Of a stretch of DNA of 64,000 nt, positions 17,587-27,800 are shown one piece after another (position 1 is the stretch's first letter; each line of letters starts with the position of its first letter). A program made the translations under genes and the position numbers. The notes below the pieces were generated by a model, which ran no database searches, was not told the DNA's origin, and saw only the letters and a program-made list of their open reading frames with translations. Where the stretch lies: the NCBI GenBank assembly GCA_019420585.1, contig JAHZGX010000034.1, forward strand, positions 62,001-126,000, in the 5' to 3' direction. Source of the DNA: Prevotellaceae bacterium (GTDB lineage Bacteria; Bacteroidota; Bacteroidia; Bacteroidales; Bacteroidaceae).

Positions 17587-19047
17587 TCACTTGCCTATAT
17601 CAGGGAAATGTCCGTGCAAATCCCGGTAAGCATACAGGTAATACTCATCAGGAGCCACTCCCGGGTAAATGGAGCCGAACAACTGCTCCGTACTTTGCCT
17701 GTCCGCCTCAGCGGCCTTTTGCAAGTAAGCAAGGCTGGTAATCTTATCACCAGTCTGATAATAGTAATAAGCCAAGTAAGGAAGAGGAGATGCCCCATCG
17801 TCCGTGTCAGGAAACTTGTCCTGCACATTGAGCATCATCTGTATGGCCTCACCGTAATGTCCTGCCTCACCATAGGCAATGCCGATAATCATCAGCGTGT
17901 TGCGCTTGGTCTTGCTTGCGCGCAGAGCCTTGGTGAAACTCTCTACCGCCTCATCGTCAAAACCGTTCTCCAACAACACCTGCCCCCTGAGCAGGCTATA
18001 CTCGCAGTCCATATCGTCCATGCGTAGGCTCTCGGCAAAGGCTATCGCCTCCAAAGCCTTGTCGGCACGGTGCAATTTGCTCTCCACATAAGCCTTCTCC
18101 AGCAGCATGTGCACATATTGGGGGGATTCCGATGAACACACATTCAAGGCATGGTCCACCTGTTTCACCGCGTCCGCATAGTGTCCCAGGGAGGCAAGGC
18201 ACACGGCATCAAGATACAGTACATTGGCATCCTCAGAATCATCCTGGAGATATTTCCCATAAAGTTCATGAGCCTTCTCTGGTTGATTCATGTGGAAGAG
18301 GCAACTGGCCTTGGTGGCTAAAGCCCTGCGGTCATCCTTGTCAATGGCCAGCACGTACTCCGCCGAATCAATAGCTTCGGCAAACCGCTCGGTGGCTCCC
18401 TGCGACTCGGCAAGAAGGTTCCACACGTCTTTGTGGTACGGGTTCTCGTCAAGAATTTCATTCAGCATCACTATGGCCTCGTCATAGCGCCCCAGACATA
18501 CAAGCAACTCAGCCTTCATGCGCTTCAGTCTGGAGTAGTCCGGGAAGAGACGCCCCAGTCTGTTGACCCACATCATGGCATATTCCCACTGCCCATAATC
18601 CATGAAAAGCCCCGCACTGTCATACAGGAAATGGTCACGCTCGCCGTCAAGAGTACGGTACACATGCAGCAGGTACACCACCGCCTCCCGGCCACGCTCC
18701 TCCTTGATGAGGATTTCCGCATTGAGGAATTTCACCTCCCTATCCTCCTGATCCATGATGTTCCGGCTGATGCGCCATGCCTCTTCGGTATTGCCAAGGA
18801 AGAGTTGCTTGCGCGCCAAGAACACCTGCGGATCCACGCTGTCGGGATGCAAGGCCAATGCGAGCGAGATGGCCTGGTCGGCATCCCGCTCGCGTTCCTG
18901 AGTCATGTAGTACTCCGCTATGTCGGTCAGTTCGTCAGCATCCATATAAATCGACTCTCCCCGACGAACCGCCTCCTCATAGCGTGCCAGTGAATCCCGG
19001 AACTCCGGTTGGCTGAAATACTTCTCGTCCTCTTCGTTTATCGGCAT
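17587..19047 (-). CDS. Tetratricopeptide repeat protein
   Basis: Soluble 486-residue protein composed largely of helical TPR units; recognisable units include the stretches around ARKQLFLGNTEEAW, LLVCLGRYDEAIVMLNEIL, FHMNQPEKAHELYGKYL and VLLENGFDDEAVESFTKAL. There is no signal peptide or membrane segment, so it is probably a cytosolic scaffold. It follows glnS by only 3 bases on the minus strand and is probably co-transcribed with it. The binding partner cannot be inferred. Confidence 0.85.
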   Translation of the reverse strand: MPINEEDEKYFSQPEFRDSLARYEEAVRRGESIYMDADELTDIAEYYMTQERERDADQAISLALALHPDSVDPQVFLARKQLFLGNTEEAWRISRNIMDQEDREVKFLNAEILIKEERGREAVVYLLHVYRTLDGERDHFLYDSAGLFMDYGQWEYAMMWVNRLGRLFPDYSRLKRMKAELLVCLGRYDEAIVMLNEILDENPYHKDVWNLLAESQGATERFAEAIDSAEYVLAIDKDDRRALATKASCLFHMNQPEKAHELYGKYLQDDSEDANVLYLDAVCLASLGHYADAVKQVDHALNVCSSESPQYVHMLLEKAYVESKLHRADKALEAIAFAESLRMDDMDCEYSLLRGQVLLENGFDDEAVESFTKALRASKTKRNTLMIIGIAYGEAGHYGEAIQMMLNVQDKFPDTDDGASPLPYLAYYYYQTGDKITSLAYLQKAAEADRQSTEQLFGSIYPGVAPDEYYLYAYRDLHGHFPDIGK

Positions 19048-19050
19048 CGC

Positions 19051-20808
19051 TTATCTGCTGACTTTAGCATAAGTGTCCTTCAAGCCCACTGTCTTGTTGA
19101 ACACCAAATGGTCTGGGCGACTGTCGGTATCCACATTGAAGTAGCCGATACGCTGGAACTGCAGGTAACTCAACGGAGCCATCTGCCCGGCAAACTCCTC
19201 CACGTAACAGTGGGAAAGCACGTGCAGGCTGTCGGGATTGATAATCTGCTTCATGGCCGTCACCGCATCGCATGCCTGTGCATCGCGTATGGCAGCCATC
19301 TCATCGCGCGGGTTCTCCACCTTCCACAGGCGGTCATACAGGCGTACCTCGGCTTCCAGCGCGTGCGCACAACTCACCCAGTGCAGTGTTTTTCCCTTTA
19401 TCTTCCTGTCAGCACCCGGCATGCCGCTACGGCTCTCGGGATCGTAGGTACAATATATCTCCACCACACGCCCATCGTCATCCTTCTTGCAGCCCGTGCA
19501 CTCCACGATGTAGGCATTCTTCAAGCGCACCTCCTTACCCGGAGCCATGCGCATGAACTTCTTCTCGGGCACGTCCATGAAGTCGTCCCGCTCTATCCAC
19601 AACTCGCGTCCAAAGGCCACCTCATGGGTACCATCGGCCTCATTCTCAGGATTGTTCACGGCAGTCAGCATCTCTGTCTGCCCCTCCGGATAGTTGGTGA
19701 TGACCACCTTCACGGGGTCGAGCACCGCACTCACGCGTATGGCCCGGCTGTTCAAATCCTCGCGCACAGCACTCTCCATGAGGGCAATCTCGTTGAGGGC
19801 ATCGTAAGTGGTGTAGCCTATCTTGTCGATGAACTTCACTATGCTCTGCGGGCTATAGCCCCTGCGGCGGTATCCACAGATGGTGGGCATGCGCGGGTCA
19901 TCCCATCCGTTGACCAGCCCTTCCTTGACCAGCGCCAGCAGGTTACGCTTGCTCATGAGCGTGTAAGAGAGATTCAGTTTGTTGAACTCCGTCTGCCTGG
20001 GGCGGTTGTCCTCAATGTTGTCCGTCTCGCCCTTGTATTCCTTCATCCACGTGACGAACAGGTCATAAAGGGGTCTGTGCTCCACAAACTCCAAAGTGCA
20101 CAGACTGTGGGTCACGCCTTCCAGGTAATCGCTCTGCCCGTGCGTGAAGTCATACATCGGGTAAGCGTTCCACTTGTTGCCCGTGCGTATGTGCGGAATG
20201 TTCATCACCCTGTACAGCAGGGGGTCGCGGAAGAGCATGTTGGGGTGCGCCATGTCAATCTTGGCACGCAGCACCAGCGTGCCGGGCGTGGCCTGGCCGC
20301 TGTTCATGAACTCAAAGAGGCGCAGGTTCTCCTCCACCGGCCTGTCACGGAACGGGCTGTTGGTGCCTGCCTGAGTGGTGGTACCCTTCTGCTGTGCAAT
20401 GACCTCCGCGCTCTGCTCGTCCACATAAGCACGCCCCTGGCGTATGAGCCACAGGGCAAAGTCCCACAGTTCCTGGAAATAATCGCTGGCATAATACACA
20501 TGGTCCCACCGGAAACCCAGCCAAGATATGTCGTTCTCTATGCTTTCTATGTATTCGGTGTCCTCCTTCACGGGATTGGTGTCGTCAAAGCGCAGGTTGC
20601 AGGTGCCGCCATACTTCTGGGCAATTCCGAAATCAAGCGCGATGGCCTTGGCGTGCCCGATGTGCAGGTATCCGTTGGGCTCGGGCGGAAAACGCGTCTG
20701 CACGCGGCCGCCATTCTTACCCTCGTCCAAGTCCTTCTCCACTTTCTGTTCTATGAAGTTCAGGCTTTTCCTTTCCTCTTCCTTATCCTTGATAATCTGT
20801 TCTGCCAT
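19051..20808 (-). CDS. glnS: Glutaminyl-tRNA synthetase
   Basis: Class I aminoacyl-tRNA synthetase charging tRNA-Gln. The protein is 585 residues from the ATG at 20808 (MAEQIIKDK); an in-frame ATG 4 codons earlier is possible. Motifs: FPPEPNGYLHIGHAKAI with the HIGH signature, and MSKRNLLALV as the KMSKS equivalent. The presence of GlnRS means glutamine is charged directly. It has a C-terminal anticodon-binding beta-barrel region and ends close to the TPR gene. Confidence 0.96.
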   Translation of the reverse strand: MAEQIIKDKEEERKSLNFIEQKVEKDLDEGKNGGRVQTRFPPEPNGYLHIGHAKAIALDFGIAQKYGGTCNLRFDDTNPVKEDTEYIESIENDISWLGFRWDHVYYASDYFQELWDFALWLIRQGRAYVDEQSAEVIAQQKGTTTQAGTNSPFRDRPVEENLRLFEFMNSGQATPGTLVLRAKIDMAHPNMLFRDPLLYRVMNIPHIRTGNKWNAYPMYDFTHGQSDYLEGVTHSLCTLEFVEHRPLYDLFVTWMKEYKGETDNIEDNRPRQTEFNKLNLSYTLMSKRNLLALVKEGLVNGWDDPRMPTICGYRRRGYSPQSIVKFIDKIGYTTYDALNEIALMESAVREDLNSRAIRVSAVLDPVKVVITNYPEGQTEMLTAVNNPENEADGTHEVAFGRELWIERDDFMDVPEKKFMRMAPGKEVRLKNAYIVECTGCKKDDDGRVVEIYCTYDPESRSGMPGADRKIKGKTLHWVSCAHALEAEVRLYDRLWKVENPRDEMAAIRDAQACDAVTAMKQIINPDSLHVLSHCYVEEFAGQMAPLSYLQFQRIGYFNVDTDSRPDHLVFNKTVGLKDTYAKVSR

Positions 20809-20840
20809 AGATTCACACATTTAGGGGAATTATATTGTCA

Positions 20841-20848
20841 CAAAAGTA
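20841..20848 (-). promoter_or_regulatory. Putative -7 element for glnS
   Basis: On the minus strand this reads TACTTTTG, about 33 bases before the glnS start. No well-placed TTTG partner is seen. Confidence 0.45.
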
Positions 20849-20930
20849 CCACTTTATTGGCTATTTCTGCACATTAAGGGCAAAAAAGAAGGCTATTTGC
20901 AAAAATGTGTTATAAAACATGCCAAAATGT

Positions 20931-20961
20931 TTTGCCACGTTGCGAGAATTAACGTACTTTG
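20931..20961 (+). promoter_or_regulatory. Promoter of candidate small RNA
   Basis: TTTG at 20931-20934, a 20-base spacer, and TACTTTG at 20955-20961. It fits the Bacteroidota promoter with one base missing in the -7 box. No gene starts downstream. Confidence 0.5.
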
Positions 20962-20967
20962 AACCAG

Positions 20968-21053
20968 TTATTCTGACAAACAATCTTTTTACCTTAGAAA
21001 CTAGTATCAATTTAGTGAGGTCTCGTTGTGAAACGCGGCCTCATTGCTTTTTA
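20968..21053 (+). ncRNA. Candidate small RNA with intrinsic terminator
   Basis: An inferred transcript of about 86 bases starting after the promoter at 20931-20961. It ends in a 14-bp stem (21014-21027 with 21032-21045, two G-U pairs and one mismatch) capped by a GTGA tetraloop and followed by a T5 run (21048-21052). There is no plausible reading frame inside. It resembles in layout the independently transcribed Bacteroidales small RNAs described from comparative genomics, but I cannot assign a family. The internal segment aaacaatctttttacc recurs near 54845. Confidence 0.45.
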
Positions 21054-21446
21054 TAAATACCCTCCATCACCCACATCTCCACCAACCATCTTCATAAACA
21101 TCCGCATAAACATCCGCCCTCGGCATACCTCTCAAACTGGACAGAAGGCATTCCCTGACGCACCGCAACCTCTCAAACGAGTTCTGCAAGACTACCCTTT
21201 TCACACACAGACGATGCGCATGCCGCCCCCGCCACTGATCCTGTATTTCGCCAAAACGCCTGATTTTATGTTTCCAGTTAGGAAAAAAGAATTCCCTAAC
21301 TGGATTTTTATTTTTCCTAGGCAGCCCCTTTTTCGCGCTCAGCGGATATTTGGCGGCCTGTATCTTGGCTCCGACATGCGTGGAAATCTGACATGCGTGA
21401 AAACAAGAAAAGAGATGGATTCATGAATCCACCTCTTTTCACTCTG
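21054..21446. other. Intergenic region before tRNA-Met
   Basis: About 390 bases with no convincing gene. The plus frame crossing it has low-complexity P/T/R content and no start signal. The only structure seen is the terminator-like hairpin at 21274-21316. Confidence 0.5.
21274..21316 (+). terminator. Terminator-like hairpin, orphan
   Basis: Perfect 9-bp stem (ccagttagg at 21274-21282, cctaactgg at 21295-21303), followed by ATTTTTATTTTT. No plus-strand gene precedes it directly. It may back up the small-RNA transcript or block read-through toward the tRNA region. Confidence 0.6.
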
Positions 21447-21519
21447 TTGCGGGGGTCCGACTCGAACGGGCGACCTCCAGGTTATGAGCCTGGCGAGCTA
21501 CCAACTGCTCCACCCCGCG
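21447..21519 (-). tRNA. tRNA-Met (CAT), initiator-like
   Basis: A 73-base cloverleaf on the minus strand with anticodon CAT in the loop CTCATAA. The acceptor stem pairs CGCGGGG with CCCCGCA, so position 1 is C opposite A at 72: the unpaired first base is the hallmark of initiator tRNA. The anticodon stem is CCAGG/CCTGG, so it lacks the full run of three G-C pairs. One T-stem mismatch (C-A) is present. The 3' CCA is not encoded. Confidence 0.93.
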
Positions 21520-21542
21520 ATGTTATTGCCTGTTTGCGAGTG

Positions 21543-21574
21543 CAAAGGTACATCAATATATCTTTCCCACCAAA
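21543..21574 (-). promoter_or_regulatory. Promoter of tRNA-Met
   Basis: Minus strand: TTTG (21574-21571), a 20-base spacer, then TACCTTTG (21550-21543), about 24 bases before the tRNA. It is a full match to the Bacteroidota consensus. Confidence 0.8.
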
Positions 21575-21662
21575 CTTTACATGAAGAAAATTGAGTGCAC
21601 GTCTGCATTTCCCTGCGTTTTGGCACACATCGGACAGCCTTGTGCATTTTTAACAGGAGATT

Positions 21663-21695
21663 TTTGCGCCATAAGCCCAATTTGAGTTATCTTTG
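21663..21695 (+). promoter_or_regulatory. Promoter of the TetR regulator gene
   Basis: TTTG at 21663-21666, a 21-base spacer and TATCTTTG at 21688-21695. The coding start is at 21789, leaving a leader of about 85 bases. Confidence 0.75.
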
Positions 21696-21788
21696 CATGA
21701 GAAATGATTTCGGGGAAAGACTGAATGCACGGCAACGGGCATGCCCCCTCCCCAAGCATAACCGGACAACCAGTCTAAACGGAAAAAT

Positions 21789-22400
21789 ATGGCAGCAACA
21801 AAGACCAGGGAAAAAATGGTGGACGTGGCGCGGCAACTCTTCGCAAAGCAAGGGGTGGAAAATACCACAATGAATGACATTGCGGTGACCTCGGGCAAGG
21901 GGCGGCGTACATTGTATACCTATTTCAAGAATAAGGAGGAAATTTACTGGGCTGTAATAGAGGGTGAACTGGAAAGACTATCGGAAAGGATGAACGAGGT
22001 GGCCAAGCAGAACATGGAACCGGAGGACAAACTGGTGGAGTTGGTATACACGCACCTCAACATGATCAAGGAGGCCGTGCAGCGCAACGGCAACCTCAGG
22101 GCAGAATTCTTCCGCAACATCATCATGGTACAAAAGGTGAGAAAGAACTTCGACCAGACCGAGCTGAAGCATTTCAACGCCATCATGACCGAGGGAGTGC
22201 ACAGCGGGAAGTTCGAGATAGACTGCATACCATTGTGTGCCAACATACTACATTTCAGCGTCAAAGGACTGGAGATACCCTACATCTACGGCCGCCTTAC
22301 ACAGGGGCTGCCCAGCGGAATGAGCAGGGGCATCGTGCAGAAACTCATCCACAAGGCACTGGCAAAGCCCGACAGGCAGCACATCAGTTATTACCTGTAA
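21789..22400 (+). CDS. TetR/AcrR family transcriptional regulator
   Basis: A 203-residue helix-turn-helix repressor-type protein. The N-terminal DNA-binding domain (about residues 5-50) includes ARQLFAKQGVENTTMNDIA and the recognition-helix region SGKGRRTLYTYFKNKEEIY. The C-terminal helical ligand-binding domain is unassigned. The gene lies 99 bases upstream of fabG in the same direction, so it may regulate lipid metabolism or simply be linked to it. The ligand and operator are unknown. Confidence 0.88.
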   Translation: MAATKTREKMVDVARQLFAKQGVENTTMNDIAVTSGKGRRTLYTYFKNKEEIYWAVIEGELERLSERMNEVAKQNMEPEDKLVELVYTHLNMIKEAVQRNGNLRAEFFRNIIMVQKVRKNFDQTELKHFNAIMTEGVHSGKFEIDCIPLCANILHFSVKGLEIPYIYGRLTQGLPSGMSRGIVQKLIHKALAKPDRQHISYYL

Positions 22401-22499
22401 CCCACCGGGGGCAGAAAGATGGAGCGCCGGTGGCGGGCAAAGGAACATGCCGACCGAAAAAAATAGAAATTCATTTATCCAACATACATTATATATAAT

Positions 22500-23258
22500 A
22501 TGGGATTACTGACAGGAAAGACCGCGCTGATTACCGGCGCGGCACGCGGAATCGGAAAGGCCATCGCTCTGAAATTCGCTTCAGAGGGTGCAAACATCGC
22601 ATTCACTGATCTTGTGCTCAACGATGACATGGCTGCCGGACTTGAGGCCACACGCCGGGAAATTGAGGCCGTAGGAGTGACATGCCGCGCTTACGCAGGC
22701 AATGCTGCCGATTTTGCAGAGACAGAAAACGTGGTGAAACAGATACGCGAGGACTTCGGAAGCATTGACATACTGGTAAACAACGCCGGAATCACCAAAG
22801 ACGGACTGATGCTGCGCATGACCGAGGCACAATGGGATGCCGTAATCAACGTGAACCTGAAGAGCGCGTTCAACTTCATACACGCCTGTGTGCCCATCAT
22901 GATGCGTCAGCGTCACGGCTCCATCATCAACATGGCCAGCGTGGTGGGTGTGCACGGAAACGCCGGACAGGCCAACTACGCAGCCAGCAAGGCCGGACTA
23001 ATCGCACTGGCCAAGAGCATCGCACAGGAAATGGGTCCCAAGGGCATACGCGCCAACGCCATCGCTCCAGGATTCATAGAGACCGCCATGACGGCTGCCC
23101 TGCCCGATGAGGTGCGCGAGGAATGGAAGAAGAAGATTCCCCTGCGCCGCGGCGGACAGGTTGACGACATAGCCAACGTGGCCACATTCCTAGCCAGTGA
23201 CCTGAGCAGTTACGTGTCTGGACAGGTCATCCAAGTGGACGGCGGAATGAACATGTAA
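22500..23258 (+). CDS. fabG: 3-oxoacyl-ACP reductase
   Basis: NADPH-dependent reduction of 3-oxoacyl-ACP in fatty-acid elongation. The 252-residue short-chain dehydrogenase has ALITGAARGIGKAIA at the N-terminus, VNNAGITKDG, the catalytic serine in INMASVVG, and YAASKAGL with the YxxxK pair. The ending DLSSYVSGQVIQVDGGMNM is typical of FabG, although other SDR reductases can look alike. It follows the TetR gene and precedes a pseudouridine synthase gene. Confidence 0.92.
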   Translation: MGLLTGKTALITGAARGIGKAIALKFASEGANIAFTDLVLNDDMAAGLEATRREIEAVGVTCRAYAGNAADFAETENVVKQIREDFGSIDILVNNAGITKDGLMLRMTEAQWDAVINVNLKSAFNFIHACVPIMMRQRHGSIINMASVVGVHGNAGQANYAASKAGLIALAKSIAQEMGPKGIRANAIAPGFIETAMTAALPDEVREEWKKKIPLRRGGQVDDIANVATFLASDLSSYVSGQVIQVDGGMNM

Positions 23259-23327
23259 GCAGGACGGACAATAGCCCGGCACACACCCTGTTGTATGCCG
23301 GGCTGCCTGCCTTACAACGACAAGGAG

Positions 23328-24020
23328 ATGGAAGTTCTATACGAAGACAATCACATCATTGTGGTCAACAAGATGCCGGGCGAAATCGTGCAAGGGGACA
23401 AGACCGGCGATGAGCCTCTCTCGGAGACCATCAAGCATTATCTGAAGGAAAAGTACGCCAAGCCAGGCAATGTATACCTGGGAATGGTGCACCGGCTTGA
23501 CCGTCCCGTGAGCGGTGCCGTGCTGTTTGCCAAGACGAGCAAGGCACTTCCACGGCTGAACAAACTCTTCTCCACCCACGAACAGGTGAGCAAGACTTAC
23601 CTGGCCATCGTGGCTTCGCGCCCCCAGGCAGACGAGGGGACGCTGACCCACTGGCTGACAAGGAACGAAAAGTCAAACACAGCCAAAGCCTATAGCCGCG
23701 AGGTGCCGGAATCAAAGAAGGCCGTACTGGACTACCGGGTCATTGGCTCATCTGAACGTTACTTTCTGCTTGAAGTGCACCTACACACAGGCAGGCACCA
23801 CCAAATCAGATGCCAACTGGCAGCCATGGGATGCCCCATCAAGGGTGACCTGAAGTATGGCGCACCACGCAGCAACCCCGATGGCAGCATCAGCCTGCAT
23901 GCCTACAGTCTGAAACTGGAGCACCCCGTAACCCACCTGACACTGGAGGTAAAGGCACCACTCCCGGAAGGCCGCCTGTGGCAATCCTTCCTCCCCGCGC
24001 TCAACGGAGTCAGTCTCTGA
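23328..24020 (+). CDS. RluA-family pseudouridine synthase
   Basis: Isomerises uridine to pseudouridine in rRNA or tRNA. The ATG at 23328 gives 230 residues (MEVLYEDNHIIVVNK), a short form without an S4 domain. The catalytic aspartate lies in HRLDRPVSG, followed by LFAKTSKA, and TGRHHQIRCQL is the conserved C-terminal motif. Without the S4 domain the exact target (RluA/RluC/TruC-like) cannot be named. It overlaps the convergent cyclophilin gene by 11 bases. Confidence 0.9.
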   Translation: MEVLYEDNHIIVVNKMPGEIVQGDKTGDEPLSETIKHYLKEKYAKPGNVYLGMVHRLDRPVSGAVLFAKTSKALPRLNKLFSTHEQVSKTYLAIVASRPQADEGTLTHWLTRNEKSNTAKAYSREVPESKKAVLDYRVIGSSERYFLLEVHLHTGRHHQIRCQLAAMGCPIKGDLKYGAPRSNPDGSISLHAYSLKLEHPVTHLTLEVKAPLPEGRLWQSFLPALNGVSL

Positions 24021-24714
24021 CAGTCACACGCTTCAGCACCACCTGACGCAGCGGACGCTCATGCCCGTCAGTAGGCACTTTGCCTATGGCCTCAACCACA
24101 TTCATGCCGTCAACCACCTCACCAAACACCGTGTATCCACCGTCAAGATGAGGTGCACCCCCGCGTGTGGTATACAACTTCTTGAGCGGACCAGGAATAG
24201 GGGGAACTGCATGCAGGGTGTCAGTATCCATCATGAACTGGTGCAGTTCGGCCAGTTTTCCTGAGGAATACACCTTGCCGGTAACAATGTAGAACTGCGT
24301 GCCGCTGCTCTCCCGATTAGGGTTGATGTCATCAGGCTGGCGCGCCATGGCCAGCGCACCCGGCTTATGAAAATGGCGCGGATAAAGTATCTCCGCCTTC
24401 ACTGTATGCCTCACCGCCGAAGTATCAATTGCCGGCTTGCCGCCGTCTGCCCGCAAGACGGGGTCTCCGCTCTGTATGGTAGACTGCTCCACGATGCGGT
24501 TCCAGACAATACCATCATAAGCCCCCATGCGCACCATACATACAAAGTTGTCCCGATGCAGCGGCGTATCATCATAGAGGCGAAGTGTTATGTCGCCCAT
24601 ACTAGTCTCCATCACCACTTCGGTGTGCCCTATGGCATCACGTTTCCTGTCCGAGCAAGACCCCACGAACAACGCAGCAAGTCCCATGATTATGCTCAGT
24701 GTTCCTTTCTTCAT
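24010..24714 (-). CDS. Cyclophilin-type peptidyl-prolyl isomerase, lipoprotein
   Basis: Predicted envelope foldase of 234 residues. The start at 24714 gives a lipoprotein signal (LSIIMGLAALFVGSC, cysteine about residue 19). Cyclophilin-domain stretches include MGDITLRLYDDTPLHRDNF, FHKPGALAMAR, GTQFYIVTG and YTVFGEVVDGMNVVEAI. It acts on proline peptide bonds of exported proteins. Divergent from tamB, an envelope-assembly gene. Confidence 0.9.
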   Translation of the reverse strand: MKKGTLSIIMGLAALFVGSCSDRKRDAIGHTEVVMETSMGDITLRLYDDTPLHRDNFVCMVRMGAYDGIVWNRIVEQSTIQSGDPVLRADGGKPAIDTSAVRHTVKAEILYPRHFHKPGALAMARQPDDINPNRESSGTQFYIVTGKVYSSGKLAELHQFMMDTDTLHAVPPIPGPLKKLYTTRGGAPHLDGGYTVFGEVVDGMNVVEAIGKVPTDGHERPLRQVVLKRVTVRD

Positions 24715-24735
24715 ATTTTGTAGACTTTCGTCCCG

Positions 24736-24766
24736 CAAACTTACGCTTTTTTCCGTCCTAAGCAAT
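24736..24766 (-). promoter_or_regulatory. Promoter of the cyclophilin lipoprotein gene
   Basis: Minus strand: ATTG (24766-24763), a 19-base spacer, then TAAGTTTG (24743-24736), about 21 bases before the start. It is a good -7 box with a weak -33. Confidence 0.55.
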
Positions 24767-24830
24767 GCTGCAATGCACGCTTTTTGCTAATTTTGTCCCA
24801 ACATTCATGAAGGAGCATCCATACTGATAC

Positions 24831-27800
24831 ATGACCAAAGTTCGGAAAAGGATTCTACGCATCCTGTTGACAGTTGCCATTGCCCCATTGGCACTGATGT
24901 TGCTGCTCGGCATCCTGCTTTACCTGCCCCCCGTGCAGAGATGGGCGGTACGGCAAGTAACTGCTTATGCTTCGCAAGAGACAGGGCTGGCAGTCTCGGT
25001 CGATGAAGTACACCTGTCTTTCCCACTGGATTTGAAACTGGGCGGAGTGCGGGTCGAAGAACAGTCTGACACAGTGCTCTCGGTGGGCACTGTGCTTGTT
25101 GACTTTGACCTGAGCCGCCTGGCAAGGATGAGCATCGGTGTGGATGCCGTGGAACTGACCGACGGACTGGTACACACACGCAGCATGATACCCTCGGTAA
25201 GCATTGACGGCAGACTTGAGCGTTTCCGTCTGACAGCCGATGCCATCAACCTTCGGACACAAAAGGTATGCGCTGCCTCGGCTCTGCTGCATGGTGCCGA
25301 CATCGAGGTTACCCTGCATGAGACGGAAGAAGACCAAGACACCACCAGTACCCCCGCCCCACAATGGGTCATTGGCATCCGGCGTGCCGAAATCAGCCAA
25401 AGCCACCTGCTGCTGCACATGCCTGGTGACAGCATGAAGATAGAGACGGGCATCGGACAGGCACTCCTGCGACAGGGAAGCATTGACCTGGCTCATGGGA
25501 GTTACAAGGCACAGACCTTCTCGCTGAAAGCCGACTCACTGCTCTACGACCTGCCCTTCGACTCCACCGCAGCCACAGGCGGTATCAATCCCTCACATAT
25601 CCAACTCGGAAGCATCCACCTCAAGGCCGACAGTCTGAAATTTGTGCAAGACCCCATGCTGGTGGAATGCACCATCTCCCAAGGAGCAGCACATGAACAA
25701 TGCGGACTCACACTGGATTCCCTGGCCGGACATGTACGCTGCACCAACCAAGACATCGCACTCTCCCGACTGAGCATATGCACCCCACAGAGCAGTATTA
25801 CGGGCAGGGGCAGGATGGATTTTACAACTTTCACACCTCATGCAGGCGGTCAACTAGCGCTCCACGTCCAGGGACACATAGCCATGCAAGACATTTCTGC
25901 GGCTGCCGGAGACAATCTGCCCATAGGCATGCGCAACGCCTTTGCCGCCCAAGCAGCAGACTTCCGGGCAGAAGCCAACGGCAACATGGACATGCTGAAC
26001 GTGGATACGCTGGCACTCACCATACCCTCCGTGGCCGACCTGAGAGCACATGGCCACCTGGCCAACCTGCTTTCCGCAGATAGTCTGGGAGGAAACATGA
26101 AGTGGGACTTGCGCACCATGAACCTCGATGGTGTGCGTCGCTGGCTCGGACTTTCAGGCGTGACCTTTCCCGCCACCACGCTTCATGCCGTCACAGAAAT
26201 GCGTCCCGGCAACCAAGTAAGCGTGGACGCGCTGGCAGCACAACGCAACGGACACGCCAGGCTGACTCTAAAGGCAGACCTGCACAGCATGGCTTATCAT
26301 GCACGGACAACCATACGCGACTGGAGATTAGGTGACTGGCTGCCGCAAAGCGGACTGCGCCACCTCACGGCACAAGCCTCAGTCAAAGGCAGGGGTACCG
26401 ATTTCCTGTCAAAACGTACCAGTATTAATGGACAACTCCGCATTGACTCCTTGGCCTACAAGACATGGAACCTAGGCAACATGGGACTTGATGCCAACCT
26501 GCGCCAAGGCATAGGACAGATGCAACTGATCAGTAAAAACCAGTTGATTGACCTACTTGCACGTGCTGACGTGCACATCCAAAAGCACAAAGTGAAGGCT
26601 TCAACTTTCAGTATGGACTTGAACAGCCTGGACCTGCACGCACTTCACCTGGCCAAGGACACCATGAAAGCCAGCATGAAGATGCACTTTGAGGGAAGTT
26701 CAGACTTGCGGCAGACCCACGCACTGGATGCGCATGCCGACCACATTACACTGACTCTGAAAGACACCATTTTCCATCCCGTGAACCTGGGAGCACGGCT
26801 ACGCTTGTCACCGGACAGCATTTTGGCCGAAGCCTCAGCAGGTGACCTGGAACTGAAGGCTGCCTCGCCACACGGTCTGGACTCGCTCATGGCATATGGC
26901 CAACGGCTGTGGGACGAGATAGACACAGAGGTCGACAGCATGCACCTTGACCAAGAGAAACTGAAGCAGATGCTGCCCACCCTACAGTTCCACCTGACAT
27001 GCGGCACGCGCAATCCGGTAAACAATTTCCTGAGAAGCGCATCAGGCTACTCTTTTGACCAACTGCATCTTGACTTGAATTCCTGTCCGCAGGCTGGCCT
27101 TAAAGGCAACGGACACCTGTACACTCTAAATACAGGTGCCATACTGCTGGATACCATCCAGTGGAGCATCGCACAAGATGACGAGGGGGTGACACTGAAA
27201 TCACGCATAAGAAACGGGCTGAAGAACCGCGTAGTGTCCTTTCAGTCAACCTTACAGGCACGCCTAACATCCAACGGCACCGCCATCCACCTCGACTATA
27301 TTGATGCCAAGGGGAAGAAAGGAGTGGACCTGGGCCTGGAAGCCAACGTGACAGCAGAGGGCATCAAGGTACACATGACACCGCTCAAACCCATCATCGC
27401 CTACCGGAGATTCACGCTCAACGAGGACAACTATATAGAGTTCTCCAGGCAAGGCAAACTTCTTGCTCTGGTAGACCTCCTGGCCGATGATGGCACTGGA
27501 CTCAAGATATACTCCACTCCTAACGAAGATGCAAAGCAGGACATTTCACTCAGCATGCACAACATCAACATGGCCGAACTGACCAGTGTGATGCCCTATG
27601 CTCCCCGGCTAGGTGGACTGCTGCATGGTGACATACACTACATGCAAGCCGACAGCACCACTACCGTGTCAGCCGACATGGGCATACGCAAACTGATATA
27701 CGAGGACACCCCCATGGGTGACATGGGACTGAATGCCATTTATTTCCCTAACTCTGACGGAAGTCACCACGTCAACGCCGTGGTCACACAGAACGACAAC

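Noticed and set aside
19009..20877. Plus-strand frame of 622 codons opposite glnS
   Set aside because: It is the antisense shadow of a well-supported glnS with HIGH and MSKRN motifs; its protein has no recognisable pattern and excess H, V and L.
21028..21426. 132-codon plus frame near tRNA-Met
   Set aside because: Low-complexity composition, begins inside the candidate small RNA terminator, and crosses another terminator-like hairpin.
21447..21519. tRNA-Met as an island attachment site
   Set aside because: No repeated tRNA end, integrase or compositional break lies next to it; the accessory island is 16 kb away.
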